64,000 nucleotides of DNA from Vespa crabro. Its lineage: Eukaryota > Arthropoda > Insecta > Hymenoptera > Vespidae. Every line of letters begins with the position of its first letter. Position 1 is the stretch's first letter. Below, in pieces: positions 52,016 through 64,000 of this stretch. The notes beneath the pieces are model-generated. The model was not told where the DNA came from. It worked only from the letters and a program-made list of their open reading frames with translations, and made no database searches. The stretch is from assembly GCF_910589235.1 (NCBI RefSeq), contig NC_060959.1, forward strand, positions 7,349,763 to 7,413,762, in the 5' to 3' direction. Made by a program: the position numbers and the translations under genes.

Positions 52016-52825
52016 GTAGGACAATGTAATAATAATAGTAATAATTGGGATAATATTTTTGTGATAAATATATTTTATTAATTTCTACTTATTCAACGAC
52101 ATCAGTGAATAAATTGTTTATATAATTGTTAATTATTTATAATGAATAATTGAACAAACAAATAAATGATTATGTTATATAGGTGTTATATCATTGTCCA
52201 TTGCGCAATAATTTGCAAACAATTTTAATATTGGTTCAATCCTGTCCAATCCGTTTTTATAATTAATCATTCGCGTATCTTATATAATCAGATATATACA
52301 TATATATATATGTATATATATACATTAGTTATATACAACAACTAGAAAGAATATATATACATATGTAATATATGTACATACATATGTATAGAAATGTTAG
52401 TTTAAACGTTAGCAACCGACTACGAGCGCGATTTTAGAATCACTTTTCGCAACGGATCTTCCCGCGAATCTTCTTCCCTCCTCCTCCCTACCCCTTTCCT
52501 TTACCCCATTCTCGCCGGTGGCCGTCTTCTTTGTCGTTCCGCGTTTAGCAGTGAGCAAAGGGTGAGCCTGCCGATCGAGTATGCATCGCCAGGGACGACA
52601 TTAGCATCGTACACCATCTGAACGAGAAGAGTTTACAAGAGCTATCAAATACTTTTTCAATGTAGTACATAAGAAGTTTTCGTTAATAATGATAAACCTG
52701 ATAAGTACAGTGCACGATATCATTTTAATTACATTTTCTTATTTATTTATCTGTTTCCAAATATATATCTACTATTATATATTTCATTTTATCAATTCTC
52801 AAATTAAGGTCACTCTCTCTATCTC

Positions 52826-52859
<34 letters not shown>

Positions 52860-53348
52860 TCTCTCTCTTTTGCTCACAGACAGTAGTAGGATCGATAAGA
52901 TAAAAATAAAAGATTGTTTTCTCGCTTTTATAAAAAAAAAATTGTTAGCTACGTTGACTTGAATTTTAATGATGTTTGCGTGACATTTTGCACGAATTTT
53001 TCAGCAAATTCGAAAACGTCAAAATAGAAAAGAAAAGATAAAGTAATTAAGAGACAGCCCTGCGGACAGAAGTTTAAGCGTCGGTGCGTGCATCACGCGC
53101 GTGCAGTACGCGCGTGCACTGACATAGACGGAGCCGTGCGTGCTCGTGCAAGCGTGCGCGCGCGCGTTCACGCGACATGTGCACGGCAAACGGAGAAACG
53201 AAACGGTCCGTTTTCTGTGTGGATATGCGTAGACGCAAAGCACGCCCGGCTAAGAACCATGGAGTTTGTAGGGTTTGGGGGACGACGGAGGAGAGACAGC
53301 TGTGGGGCAGCTGGCAGCGCGTGCCACAAACCTATGGGGTCTCCTTTC

Positions 53349-53350
<2 letters not shown>

Positions 53351-53388
<38 letters not shown>
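53351..53388. repeat. (GAC)n trinucleotide array
   Basis: About 12 near-perfect GAC units next to the CpG-rich island at 53080-53170. Poly-Asp and poly-Thr frames across it are repeat artefacts. Confidence 0.85.
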
Positions 53389-53444
53389 TGACTACGACTA
53401 CGACGAAGACGATGCAACTATATCATAAGAGAAAGAGAAGGAAA

Positions 53445-53483
<39 letters not shown>

Positions 53484-53823
53484 AGAGATATTTAACACAT
53501 TGAGTCTCATATCGATCACAGGTTACTCTAATTTGAAAATTTTACTTTTCGAATGTTTTTAAAAGAGAAATAGAGAAAGAAAGAGAGAGAGAGAGAGATT
53601 CGCAAATATTGTAATATTAATTATATAGCAATTGTTGACGACAAAGTACAGTAGAAAACCGATGACATAATTTATGATATAACATGTACTTATGATAGAT
53701 AGATTATATCAAGTGAAACTAGAATAGAAAAAAGAAAACAATATATACATATTATATACATATATATGTATAATATGTATATATATATATATGTGTGTAT
53801 GTGTGTATGTAAATATAAACACA

Positions 53824-53873
<50 letters not shown>

Positions 53874-55395
53874 CATTTTTAACATCAAATAAATTCAAAA
53901 TAATTAATATATATATTTTATGTCTGTGATACCGAAAAGAAAAATAAAAAATATAATGAAATAGGAAATTAAAAGATTTTAAAAGTAAGCAGGTGAGCAC
54001 GAAAATGAACGCTCGCGATACTTTTGAGAGAAGAAAGCGAAACGATCGAATCTGATACGCAACGAAGTTATCGACGAGTGATCGTTAATCGTCGAAGCGC
54101 AAAATATGATAAAACAATGTACTGCCTTTATAACGAAGATCTTCCTTGTGTTCTGTAAAGATTATTGAAATATGAACAGAGTCGCGAGCGAGAACTCAGT
54201 GAATGGAAAGAAAAAAATCGCGCTTCGATGGGCCACAGCAGAAAGCGATGCGATATACAAGGAAACTTGCGGAAACTTTCGCTTTTATCGTGACGACGTT
54301 ACCGTAACGCCAACGACGATGAATCCGTCCTTGTTTCGTTTCCTAACGTACCTACATACATGCATATGTACATTCGCTCTAGCGTTTCAAAATCTTTAGC
54401 TCAACTTTGTACTATTTTTCTTTTCTTTCTTTCTTTCTTTTTTTTTTTTTTTTTTTTCCTACATAAAATATCGTCACGGCCATACGTATTTCTTACTTGA
54501 CTTGCAAATCATTTTAAAAATTTCACTAATTACCTTCTCTGCTGAATTATTTCATAGCAATGTTTCAGAGCAACTTTATTCTCCAATTGTATATTTATCA
54601 GTTAACGCAAAGGGAAAACTTTCCCATTAATTTCACAACGCAAATCAATTCTTATATTTATCGAATTCTAACGGTATATTTGTTACATCCTATGATATAT
54701 CGTAACAGATTTTTACGATTACTTTAACGTACCTTAACTTTGTAATTTAATTATTAATTAATACAAAATTTTTTTATTCTTATATACTTGATTCGTGTAA
54801 ATTTTGAAAATGTATTCTTTCTTTTACCCTTTCTTTTCTTTTTCTTCTTTTTCAAATATTCTTATTATGTATTATCTTATTAATATATACATATATTTAT
54901 ATAATATGAGAGAAATATGAAAGAAGAAGTTTGGGAGAAGAGAAGGTATTCTAAAATCAGAATGAATTGAAAATAAGAGAACCAAGCTAAGATTAATACT
55001 TGAAATAGCGATATTTTATAAGACACGATATACAACAGAATTCGTTTGCTACGACGCACTCGAAATCATCCCTACCTTCATCATTAGCTCCCCAACTTTT
55101 CAAGGTTTATGATCGGTCGTTCGTCGTTTAGAAAACTGTTGAAATATGGAAGACGATAAAACTGTAATCCCTTAGTTTGTTTTAACATTCGACATTAGCT
55201 CAGGCAAAATTCCACCAGTAACGTGTTCGAACATTATTTATTTCAAGGCTGAAACGAGCCGATAAACAAACAGAACTTCCTCATTGCCTCTATCCACTGT
55301 TCGTAAAGTATCTTATGTATTGAGAAATCTTGAAAAATATGTAATACGTGAAAATATCAATTTCTACAAAATTAAACGGATTACTTTTATTCTGA

Positions 55396-55428
<33 letters not shown>

Positions 55429-56095
55429 AATAATTAATCTATCGTTTATAAAAATATATATTAACTGGTCAATAATATATAGAAAATAATTAGTATATGT
55501 CAATTTACTAATTACAATATATGTAACTATTATTAGAAACTTTGAATCTCTAAGAATTAAGATTTTCGATTATGTTTAATTTCATCATTCTGATCATTGT
55601 TTTTCGCTCTAAATAATAATTAGATTGTTTATACCGAGAGAAAGGAAGAAAGAGAGAGAAAGAGAGAGATAAGAGAAAAGTGAAAGAAATAAAAAGAAAA
55701 ATAAATGAAAAAAATAAAAATAAAGAAAAAAAAAGGAAATGTGTATAAACGCATTGGAATTGGACGCAGCTGGGAAGGTCGGCGGGCTTTTCTCGAAAGG
55801 TTTTTCGTTCGTACGAAAGAAAAGAGATCAGCGGGTTCAAAGCCTTCGAGGGAGCGTTTCAGGTTGGCGAACATCTGCCGTCCTCCACGACGATAATAAT
55901 TCGAACAGCTGATACCTTTCTACCTCGGTACAATTCGGCTTGCCTCGGTTACTCTCGGTAGTTATGAATCTTCCGTGGCGATCGTTCACGGTGCCCTGTT
56001 CGTCTTCTTCTTCACGATTTTACTTCGAAGGGTGAAAGAAAAGAAAAGGGAAGACCACCATCTTTCTTCTTTCTCGCTCTATCTATCTATATATT

Positions 56096-56137
<42 letters not shown>

Positions 56138-56976
56138 CCTCTTTCTCTCTGTCTCTCTCTTTCTCTTTCTCTCTCTATCTCTTTCTTTCTCTCTCACTCA
56201 CACTCTCACTCTCACTCTCACTCTCTCTCTTTCTCTTTCTCTTCCTTTCTCTCAACACGTTTGCGTTTCATCTTTCCTCGTGCGATCGCCGGAACGCGTT
56301 TCGGAAAAAGAGGGCAGGAAACGCGTGTGACGTAATCATCCGGGTTAACCGGTTAAAACGATTTTTGCACGTTTTCGAAAAAAACAAAACAAAAAGAAAA
56401 AAAAAGAAAAAAAAAAGAAAAAGAAAAAAAAACCAAGAAAAAGAAAAGGAAAAGGGGAAAAGAAAAAATAAAAAATCATTTGTTATTTCAAACAATAGAT
56501 AATAATTTTTGATCGAGGTAGTGTATATTCGAATCCATGGGAAACAAAATCGATATTTATTAATCTGTTTAAGTAAAAAAGAAATAAAATATTGATCTTT
56601 GTCATAGATTTTTTTTATGAGAAGAATAACAACTCTTATTCGTTCGTTAAGTGGGTAAGAGAAATGAAAGTTAAAAATATCCTAATATATTTGTACTAGG
56701 TTCATGTACTAGTTGAGACATCCCTGAGTGTACTATGTAGTAGGGAAGACTTTTCGACCAATGAGAAGACTCGACATGGAGGGATCCTGCGAACTGGCGC
56801 GCCGTATGGTATTCCCAAACTGTAAAGCGGTTCGACATTCGCACGTGGGCATTCGATCGTGTCGGATGTTCGCGTTAAGCTCAGATATAAGAAAAAACGA
56901 CAACGTACTAGTACATATATACTTATAAATACACGATACAGTCACTAACACCGTCACAACTATTATTGGCACTCGT

Positions 56977-57002
56977 GTCGTCGTCGTCGTCGTCGTCGTC
57001 GT
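56977..57002. repeat. (GTC)n array, first block
   Basis: About eight GTC units. This block and the longer one at 57163-57252 flank the same CpG-containing island. Confidence 0.85.
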
Positions 57003-57162
57003 CTTTATCATCATCAGCATCATCATCATCATTATCGTGAATTTAGTGAGAGAGAAAACTCATCCTTAGTTTCTTCCTTATAGCTCTCATCGACAAGTGA
57101 TCTTTTTAAATCTCCCGCGTTTTTTTTTCCTCGAAGTAATCGACGTTATCGTCGCGTTGTTA

Positions 57163-57211
<49 letters not shown>

Positions 57212-57214
57212 AGT

Positions 57215-57252
<38 letters not shown>
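57163..57252. repeat. (GTC)n array, second block
   Basis: About 30 GTC units over 90 bp with one TAGTTG interruption. GTC/GAC arrays can form hairpins and are length-unstable. Confidence 0.85.
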
Positions 57253-57772
57253 AAAAAACGCCAACCGAGCGTCGCCTTTCTCCTTCCTTTTTTTTTTTTT
57301 TTCACCAAGATAGTGTGCCATCGTTCTTCTCTCCCCACTACTACTACTACTACTACTACTACCGTCATATACCTACCACCCCTTTGTCGATCACAAGCAA
57401 GTTTAACGCGTTAAGAAATAGTTCGTGTCCGATCAACGAACGACGCACATCGCGTCGCACGAGCTTTGGGTGTTTATATGCGCTCTCGGTGTACAACTTA
57501 TTCGTTGGATTATTAATTAACAGTGGGATTATTTTACGTGTACGAACAAGTGTAGAAGAAACATCGACGAAGAAAAAAGAAGTGAGTTTTCATCTCCTTT
57601 TTTCATCTCCTTTTTTCTTTTCCTTTTTTCTTTTTCTCTCTCTCTCTCTCTCTCTCCTTATATATATATATATGTCTTTCTATTTCTCTCGCTCTCTTTT
57701 TTTTTCTCCCCTATCAATTATATTCGACGTACATATGTTTCGACGTAGACATTTTTCACGTGCCAATTTATT

Positions 57773-57814
<42 letters not shown>

Positions 57815-58283
57815 TTTTCTCCTCTCTATGTATATAAGTGGGATCGTGATAGCAAGGGTATATCTATCATTGTACATGTCTATTATCTATTTGCAACGTT
57901 CCAATTTCGCATTTTCTTCGCGCGTTAATTCTAAACTTATATGACGTAGTTAAATACATTTTTAATTGATCATATCGAACGGAACTGTTTAATGCAATTT
58001 TATACAATAAAGCCGACGTTAATGTCGATCATAAAAGTTATTTAAATACATTATTATAAAAAGATAAAATATTGAAACGTATGAATGCCTCTGAGAAGTA
58101 TGTAATTTTGGTGCAACTTTGTGAAACGATCGAAAGAATTCTCGTCTTTTAGACTTTCTTCTTGTTCGAAAGTTGTTGCACATTCGTTCAATGGACTTTC
58201 ATTTGATAAGAAGAATAGCTTTGCAGAGAAGTGCAGGTTTCGACTCGGTTAACTAACCGCTTTTCTTCGAATACATTACGTAC

Positions 58284-58321
<38 letters not shown>

Positions 58322-58758
58322 GTGTAATATGTATGCAAAAACAGAGACAGAAATAATTCGATTGTTAACAATAAACAATTTCTAATGTGGCTTTTCCAAA
58401 GGGACGAGAAAAGAGAAATATTTTCTATCGGGTGTACTCGCGCCATCTTCGTGGAAAAGGAAAAAAAGGAAAAAAAAAGAAAAAGAAAAAAAAAAAACAA
58501 GAAAAAAACGAAAAAAAAAGAAGAAGAAAGACAGAGATAAAAAAAAATGCCTATTCCTAATGGCCGAGTTTGTATTTCCGTTTGTATATATAGTATTCAT
58601 ATATACATACACATATACACTATGCTATATGTGTAATGAGAAATACAACGTGTATAGGCAGTTTGTTTATTTTTCATTCGCTTCTCAACGGTGTCTCGAT
58701 CGGTTCGTGTTCGATCGTTGCTTGTTAAACCAGACGATTTTTCCTTCTTCATTCGACG

Positions 58759-58789
<31 letters not shown>

Positions 58790-59073
58790 TTCGTATAAAG
58801 TACATATTTGTAATTGTATACTTTTCGAGAAATATGTTCATTATAACGCGATTGAAGTTAGCCACTCGAAAAAGGACTACTTTCGCTAGCTGGTTATTAT
58901 GGCGTTGAGAATCATGCTCGATGGTTTCACAACCGTAGACATACAGGATTTAAAGGAAAAGTCTGTGTTTACACGACGAACGGCGAACTTTTTCGAGTTG
59001 GACCAGGCTGCCTGCCTCGGGCAACACGATCCGCCTGGAAATCTCCCTCGGCACTTTGCCCGAATGGCCGTTC

Positions 59074-59117
59074 TTTCTTTCTTTCTTCCTTTCTTTCTTT
59101 CTTTCTTTCTTTCTTTT
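59074..59117. repeat. (CTTT)n tract
   Basis: A CTTT tetranucleotide tract grading into a longer T-rich stretch up to about 59160. Confidence 0.75.
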
Positions 59118-59270
59118 TCTCTTTCTTTCTTTTTTTTTTCTTTTTCTTTTTTTTTTTTTTTATCTTCCTTACTTTTCTCTTTTTTTCTTCACGACAAAGA
59201 TTTTACATCGATAAAAATGAGAGATACTAAGTATTCCAAACCATGTTTACCAACCTTTCGTAGATCGAAG

Positions 59271-59302
<32 letters not shown>

Positions 59303-60158
59303 TGAGATGTTTTTCTTTAAAGAAAAAAGAAAAAAACAGAAGAAAAGAAACAAACGATTTGATAAAACATAAACGATAATCTTTGTACCATCGAAGCGAC
59401 TAGTCTTTTTTGCTTCTATTCCAATGAGGATTTTTCTTTTTTTTTCTTTTTTCTTTTTTTTTCTTTTTTCTTTTTTTTTTCTTTTCTTGATTCTACTTCA
59501 TTCGATAATTAACGAATAAAATTAATATTAAGTTTATAGGTCATTAAGAATAATTGTAATAACGGATTGATTCGATTAAACAGTAGAAGGTTAATCGATA
59601 ATTAACGCATTGGTCAATTTTATGACGATAGAAAATTACTTTCATATGTTTCGAGATATATTACATTTTCGATTGACTGTCATTTTAAATATGAGTATGC
59701 ATATTTTTAATATATTATCATAATTTTATTTTTTTTTTCTTTCTCTCTTTTTTTCTACGATATATAGAATACCTCCGATATATAGATAAATGTATTTTAG
59801 CAAGAAATAATATTTTTACGATGAGCGTATAAATAATACATCCATCCATTTTCTCATTTATTAATGCATATTTTCTCGACGAGTAAACATTGTTTTCCCC
59901 GATTTAATCGATTAAAATTGAATTTCAATTGGATTTTGAAAAATGTGCGCAAAATGTGGCCATCGTGCGTACGCATTTACCTCCTCATTGATCGTGCTTC
60001 AACAAGTGTTTCCACATGAGATGCAAACAATTCGATAATCGTGTTATCGATGTTTCGTCGAGCTGCCCATTGAAAACTCTCTCTTTCGAAATTTTTAAAA
60101 GTTGATGAGAAAAGTTCCCGTGATAGATCGCCGATAAAATTGTCTTCTAATTTTCTAA

Positions 60159-60227
<69 letters not shown>

Positions 60228-60440
60228 TTTTACTTGCCACTTGTAAATTTAAATAACGATTTGTTTTTTCCCCTCAAATTCACATTGTAATTATTATTAT
60301 AATGCTTGTTGTAAAACGTTGTAGAACATATTTCAGTGTACTATAAAAAAATTTATTTACTTTTCCTTTTTCGATTTCGAAGAGATTTTACTTCGGATAT
60401 AATTATTTTTTTCTTTTTTCTCCCCTCAACCCCAGCCCCC

Positions 60441-60482
<42 letters not shown>

Positions 60483-61500
60483 CTCTCCCCCGTAGCTCTC
60501 ACTCCAGAAAGTTTTAACTGTCTATATACTCGTAAGATTCGTAGCTTTAGTATAATAAACTTCTTTATTTCTTTCTCTGTCTGGCCTTTGTGACTTTGGC
60601 CGAGAAGATATTTTCGTGGGCAAAATTGAGCGCGTGGCAATCGGCCAGCATCGAACGCGCGATAAAACGGCTTATATACGTCGTGACGATGATATAGGAT
60701 ATTTGTCCTATGCCATCGAAAATTTTAATTTATCCTAGTGCGTTCACTTTACTACCATCAAACGACGTGAACTTCTATTGTGTCAGAGTGAGTAATCGAT
60801 TTGACGAAGATCGAGTTATGACTAACTCAGCTGTGTTCCCGCTTAACGGCTGTTGTTCTTTCTCGAAGCAGTACTTTCTCTACCTAGGGTTCTAACCGTC
60901 TACCTGAAGGGACGACTGGAAAGAATGAAAGGTTTTTCAAATATCCGTTACTTTTGGTTTTTAGATATATAGTATTGGTCATCTATGGTCATATTGAAAC
61001 AATGACAGTCGTAAACTTTCATAGAAAGAAAGAAAGAAAAAAAAAATAGCAACTTGTTGCAACCAGTTACATAAATCAATAAAGATTATTTTGAAAATGA
61101 ATGTTATTTTAAAAGTAATGTCCTAAAAGGACAGATATATTTCCGAGGTTAAAGTTATATAAAAAATATAATTTTCATGTATGAACATTAATGTTTATAT
61201 ATAAATATTTGATCCTTCGGATTAACAAATATGCTTTTTCGTAAGATATAAAATGTTCAAACATATCAGACGTAAAGATTTTCTTTTTAACATATAATAA
61301 TTATTGTGTTCCTTTTCGAAGTCTTTTTTTATTGACAAAGAAAATTATCTTTCGACGTATCATCAAGTTACATTATTGACGATAAATAAAATGTTACAAG
61401 TTCGGCCATCGGCATTTATTATATCTTTTCAAAGACAGTTAAGTGAACGCTCGTTAAAATCGCATGGACAATTTTCGTGTTAGACTTCTACATGATAACG

Positions 61501-62359
61501 TTCAGGTTGTATTCGTCAAATAATGCCATTTATCTTATGGTCGTTGTTCATCATTGTTGTTGCATTCAGGTAAGCAGCTTTTATTGCCCAACCGATCGTC
61601 TTGGTGAGGTTTGCGACTAGGAGGAGGACGTCTAGGACGTTCCGAAAGAGAGGGCAAAAAGGGATAGAGAAAGAGAGAGAAAGAGAGAGAGGGTGGGAAA
61701 GGTTAGTGGAGGAGTAGAAGAAGTTGGAGGAGGATGAGGATGAGAAGGAGGAGAAGGGGGAGGTGGAGGAGGAGGAGAAGGAAAGGAGCCGAACGCACTA
61801 CAACAATGTGATTATACGCAGTGCTGCACCGGTTTTCTGCAGCAGCTGCCGGATCGTTTTGGGGGATTCGGCAGAAACGAACGAACGAACGGACGTCGGT
61901 TCCCGAGTAAAAGGGCCCGGTGTTGTTTGTGGTGGGGGTAACGACGGTCAGGGAGAGACTAAACCTAGGTGAGACGAGCTGTGTTGGGAGGAACGGAGAG
62001 GGAGGTACACGTTGGGTCCTTGCCGAGGCCTGGTGTGCACAATGAGAGAGGGACGCAGCCCGCTTCAGGCAGCTCTCAAAGAGGGAGGAAAAGAGATGAA
62101 AAGAGAGGGAGAGAAAGGGAGAAAGAGAGGACCTTCCGTTTCTGCAGGCTCCATCGCTGAAACTCGAAAGGCGAGAGAGAACCTTACGAAAAATACCCTA
62201 TACTCGGTCTACCTGAGCAAGGCATAGGCCTTAAGCTGTGCTACCTCCCTTTTTCAGGCTCTTCCAACCTTGAATGGAGGTCAGGGTTCCCTCCTCCTTG
62301 CCCTTTTCTTCTCCTTCCTCGACGAGACTTCTCTAGCTAGTTCTCTCTCTTTCTGTGTT

Positions 62360-62390
<31 letters not shown>

Positions 62391-63025
62391 CTCTCACTCT
62401 TTCTTTCTCCTTCTCCTTCTCTCGCGGCTTCCGTGCAAAGGGGGATTTTTATCTGTTCGCTTTGTACATGCTGAAGTCATCGATTCGTCGAGAGAGAGAG
62501 AGAAAGAGAGAGAGGGAAAGAGAAAAAGAGAGAGAGGGAAAGAGAAAAAGAGAAAGAAATGGCTCGTGACGAAGGGAAAACCGTTTTCGTTCCTTTTCGA
62601 TCGTTTCTGCACGACAATAACAGGATGCATTGAATAGTTTAGAACTGGGAGATTTTTAAAGATTATATAAACAAAGTATTTAAAAAAAAAAAAATCTACG
62701 GAATTTAAGCAATTAAGATTAGGCGATATTTAATGTCGAGTTAATGATTGATTTTGAACGATTAGAAAATATTATTATATCGGGGAAAGAAATCATATCA
62801 CATAAAATCAATTAACATTTAAGGATAATTTTATCCAATTGGAACATGTTTTCAAATTATTACTATTTTATATTTCCAGAAAGGGCAACCTTGCGTTAGT
62901 TTGACCTAGATGCTGTTAAACCAACGGCACGCCTGATTTCTTTTCATCCCTAAAGTACCAAATAAATTGTCAAGATTGATCAAGTGGTTTTGTCGTCCGG
63001 CGGTGACATCGCCAAAATTTGGAGG
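61501..63025 (+). other. Probable promoter / 5' UTR region of the RBM24-like gene
   Basis: A GC-rich block (about 61590-62280) follows a strong donor-like CAG|GTAAGC at 61570. Another donor-like word (CTAG|GTGAGA) lies near 61969. A good acceptor (TTTCCAG) ends at 62880, just before the coding exon, so exon 63026-63289 may begin at 62881 with a 5' UTR. CT and GA microsatellites lie at about 62362-62383 and 62490-62550. No independent gene is supported. Confidence 0.4.
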
Positions 63026-63289
63026 ATGTTGATGCCCGGTGCCGCCGGTCTCAGTGCCGTGGGCGCTGTGGGAGCACCAGGCCCGGACGAGCTTGTTTCC
63101 GGGCTGGGTGCTCTTGCGGGTGCCACACCTCAGCAAAAAGATACCACCTGGACTAAGTTATTCGTTGGCGGTCTACCTTATCATACGACCGATAAAAGTC
63201 TAAGGGAACATTTCAGTGTTTATGGGGATATCGAGGAAGCCGTTGTCATCACCGACAGACAGACTGGAAAAAGCAGGGGCTACGGTTTC
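63026..63289 (+). CDS. RBM24: RNA-binding RRM protein, RBM24/RBM38/SUP-12 type; first coding exon only (partial)
   Basis: Members of this family bind GU-rich RNA through one RRM and regulate splicing and mRNA stability, notably in muscle. The exon encodes 88 residues from ATG 63026 (MLMPGAAGLSAVGAVGAPG...), an Ala/Gly-rich lead, then TTWTKLFVGGLPYHTTDKSL with RNP2 (LFVGGL), REHFSVYGDIEEAVVITDRQ, and TGKSRGYGF, the start of RNP1, where the exon stops at GTGAGT (63290). The phase-0 break inside RNP1 and the wording of RNP2 and the loop fit the RBM24/38 group. An in-frame stop at 62963 precedes the start; the ATG at 63032 is an alternative two codons on. The rest lies beyond the window. RBM24 versus RBM38 cannot be separated here, because insects usually have one ortholog. 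Confidence 0.88.
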
Positions 63290-64000
63290 GTGAGTAATGA
63301 TTTGTATCATTTGTTTGTATCATTGTATCGTATATCTTAACCATATTTGCATAAACAGATTGGACTGATAATTATTATCAAAAGGAAAAAAGAAATTGTT
63401 CTTAACAAAACGTTTAATTAACCAGATTTATTACAATAACAATTAATGAGGATGTTGTTAGTATTGAAAAAATTTATTCGTACGAGTTTAATTTCACTAT
63501 AGACTTTACTGTAGGCCGTTATCATCGAACATGAAGCTTATTATAATAAAATGAATTACTAATATCTAGTCAAATGAAAGTACACACGAAGAAATACGTA
63601 TGTACATACTTTTAATCTCATCGGAGCTTATGCTCGTATGATTTACGACTTGAATCGAGTTTGTTTCTCCGTGAAGGAAATCCGGTCCCTATCGATAAAC
63701 TCGTAAATCATAGTGAACTAGTTTTGCATGCTCTTGTCCGAAATGGACTAACTTTCACACGGTGTCCTCTTGCCGATAAAGTTTTTTTTAGCGAATGTCA
63801 CGAATGTATAAACGGGATAAAACTCGGTCGAAGAACCTGTTCTTCGTCTTATCATTAGTCTACTTTAGATAACATGGAAATTCGAGCATCGACCTTACGT
63901 CATTCTTGTTGATTAACGAAAATATTTTTGTTCACGTCATTTATTTACTCCTTACAACACGACGATCACGTACAAGGTGTCCAGACGTATTGGATCAATC
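63290..64000 (+). other. Intron following the RBM24-like exon (runs off the window)
   Basis: No further RRM exon is visible. A GC-richer 200-bp stretch (63661-63858) has an open frame but resembles no family I know and has no clear acceptor. Confidence 0.5.

Larger units (their letters stand above)
47606..61500. other. 13.9-kb microsatellite-rich region without a supported protein gene
   Basis: Long (TA)n tracts lie near 47830-47867, 48617-48654, 50039-50089, 51742-51779, 51986-52012, 53828-53869 and 60188-60220. GA/CT tracts lie near 51367-51394, 52812-52868, 53449-53475, 56098-56132, 57637-57656, 57780-57811, 58757-58785 and 60448-60477. GC-richer islands near 49660-49880, 50490-50640, 52430-52620, 53060-53390, 54180-54320, 55770-55960, 56730-56890, 57380-57580, 58900-59065 and 60590-60890 stand out. 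No island has a convincing multi-exon coding signature. They may be regulatory or non-coding exons of the downstream RNA-binding-protein gene. Confidence 0.45.

Noticed and set aside
54172..54399. 75-aa ORF in a GC-richer patch
   Set aside because: No motif, leader or splice context; length is expected by chance in a less AT-rich island.
57087..57368. Poly-Asp ORF on the minus strand
   Set aside because: Direct translation of the (GTC)n array.
58899..59276. ORF starting MALRIMLDGFTTVDIQDL
   Set aside because: The first 60 codons look partly coding, but the frame runs straight into a CTTT/poly-T tract with no convincing donor and no known family.
63661..63858. 65-aa ORF within the RBM24-like intron
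   Set aside because: No acceptor at the start and no RRM continuation; considered as a transposon remnant, but no transposase motif was seen.

Overview
This window looks like nuclear DNA of an insect, most likely a hymenopteran. The background is very AT-rich and crowded with long TA, GA/CT, GTC and poly-T tracts. Genes are split by introns with GT-AG junctions, and several promoters pair a TATA box with an arthropod-style CAGT initiator about 33 bp downstream. Three conserved animal genes anchor the window: MED30, GEMIN7 and the first coding exon of an RBM24/RBM38/SUP-12-type RNA-binding protein. The order Hymenoptera is an inference; species cannot be decided by eye. I saw no tRNA, rRNA, CRISPR array or intact transposon.

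Layout: (1) 0.2-2.7 kb (+), a three-exon secreted orphan. (2) 3.2-8.1 kb (-), a five-exon secreted Thr/Ser/Pro-rich (mucin-like) and Ser/Ala/Gly-rich (silk-like) protein. (3) 11.7-13.1 kb (+), a secreted protein with an acidic stretch, a coiled coil and a Ser/Thr-rich tail. (4) 14.9-18.1 kb (+), a secreted Ser/Ala/Asn/Gln-rich, silk-like protein. (5) 24.5-26.6 kb (+), a secreted glycine-rich protein. (6) 36.4-40.5 kb (+), a secreted protein with three diverged YKDLSHL...KLSPIAPPExY repeats. (7) 41.3-42.0 kb (-), a single-exon secreted Cys-containing protein. (8) 43.5-44.6 kb (+), MED30. (9) 44.75-45.46 kb (-), GEMIN7, convergent with MED30. (10) 46.0-47.6 kb (+), a secreted Tyr/Pro-rich protein. 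(11) 47.6-62.9 kb, no convincing protein gene: microsatellite-rich DNA with scattered GC-richer islands that may hold promoter or 5' UTR exons. (12) 63.0-63.3 kb (+), the RBM24-like exon, with its intron running to the window edge.

The notable feature is the group of eight unrecognised secreted-protein genes. Six begin with a short signal-peptide exon ending in a phase-1 intron, and at least four carry a near-identical TATA-33 bp-CAGT core promoter. Several have low-complexity, repeat-bearing, rapidly drifting sequence of the kind seen in silk, cuticle, eggshell, mucin or gland secretions. I read them as a probable lineage-restricted, co-regulated set of extracellular proteins. Exon joins were built by hand from phase-compatible splice sites, so every gene model is a prediction; no homology search was run.
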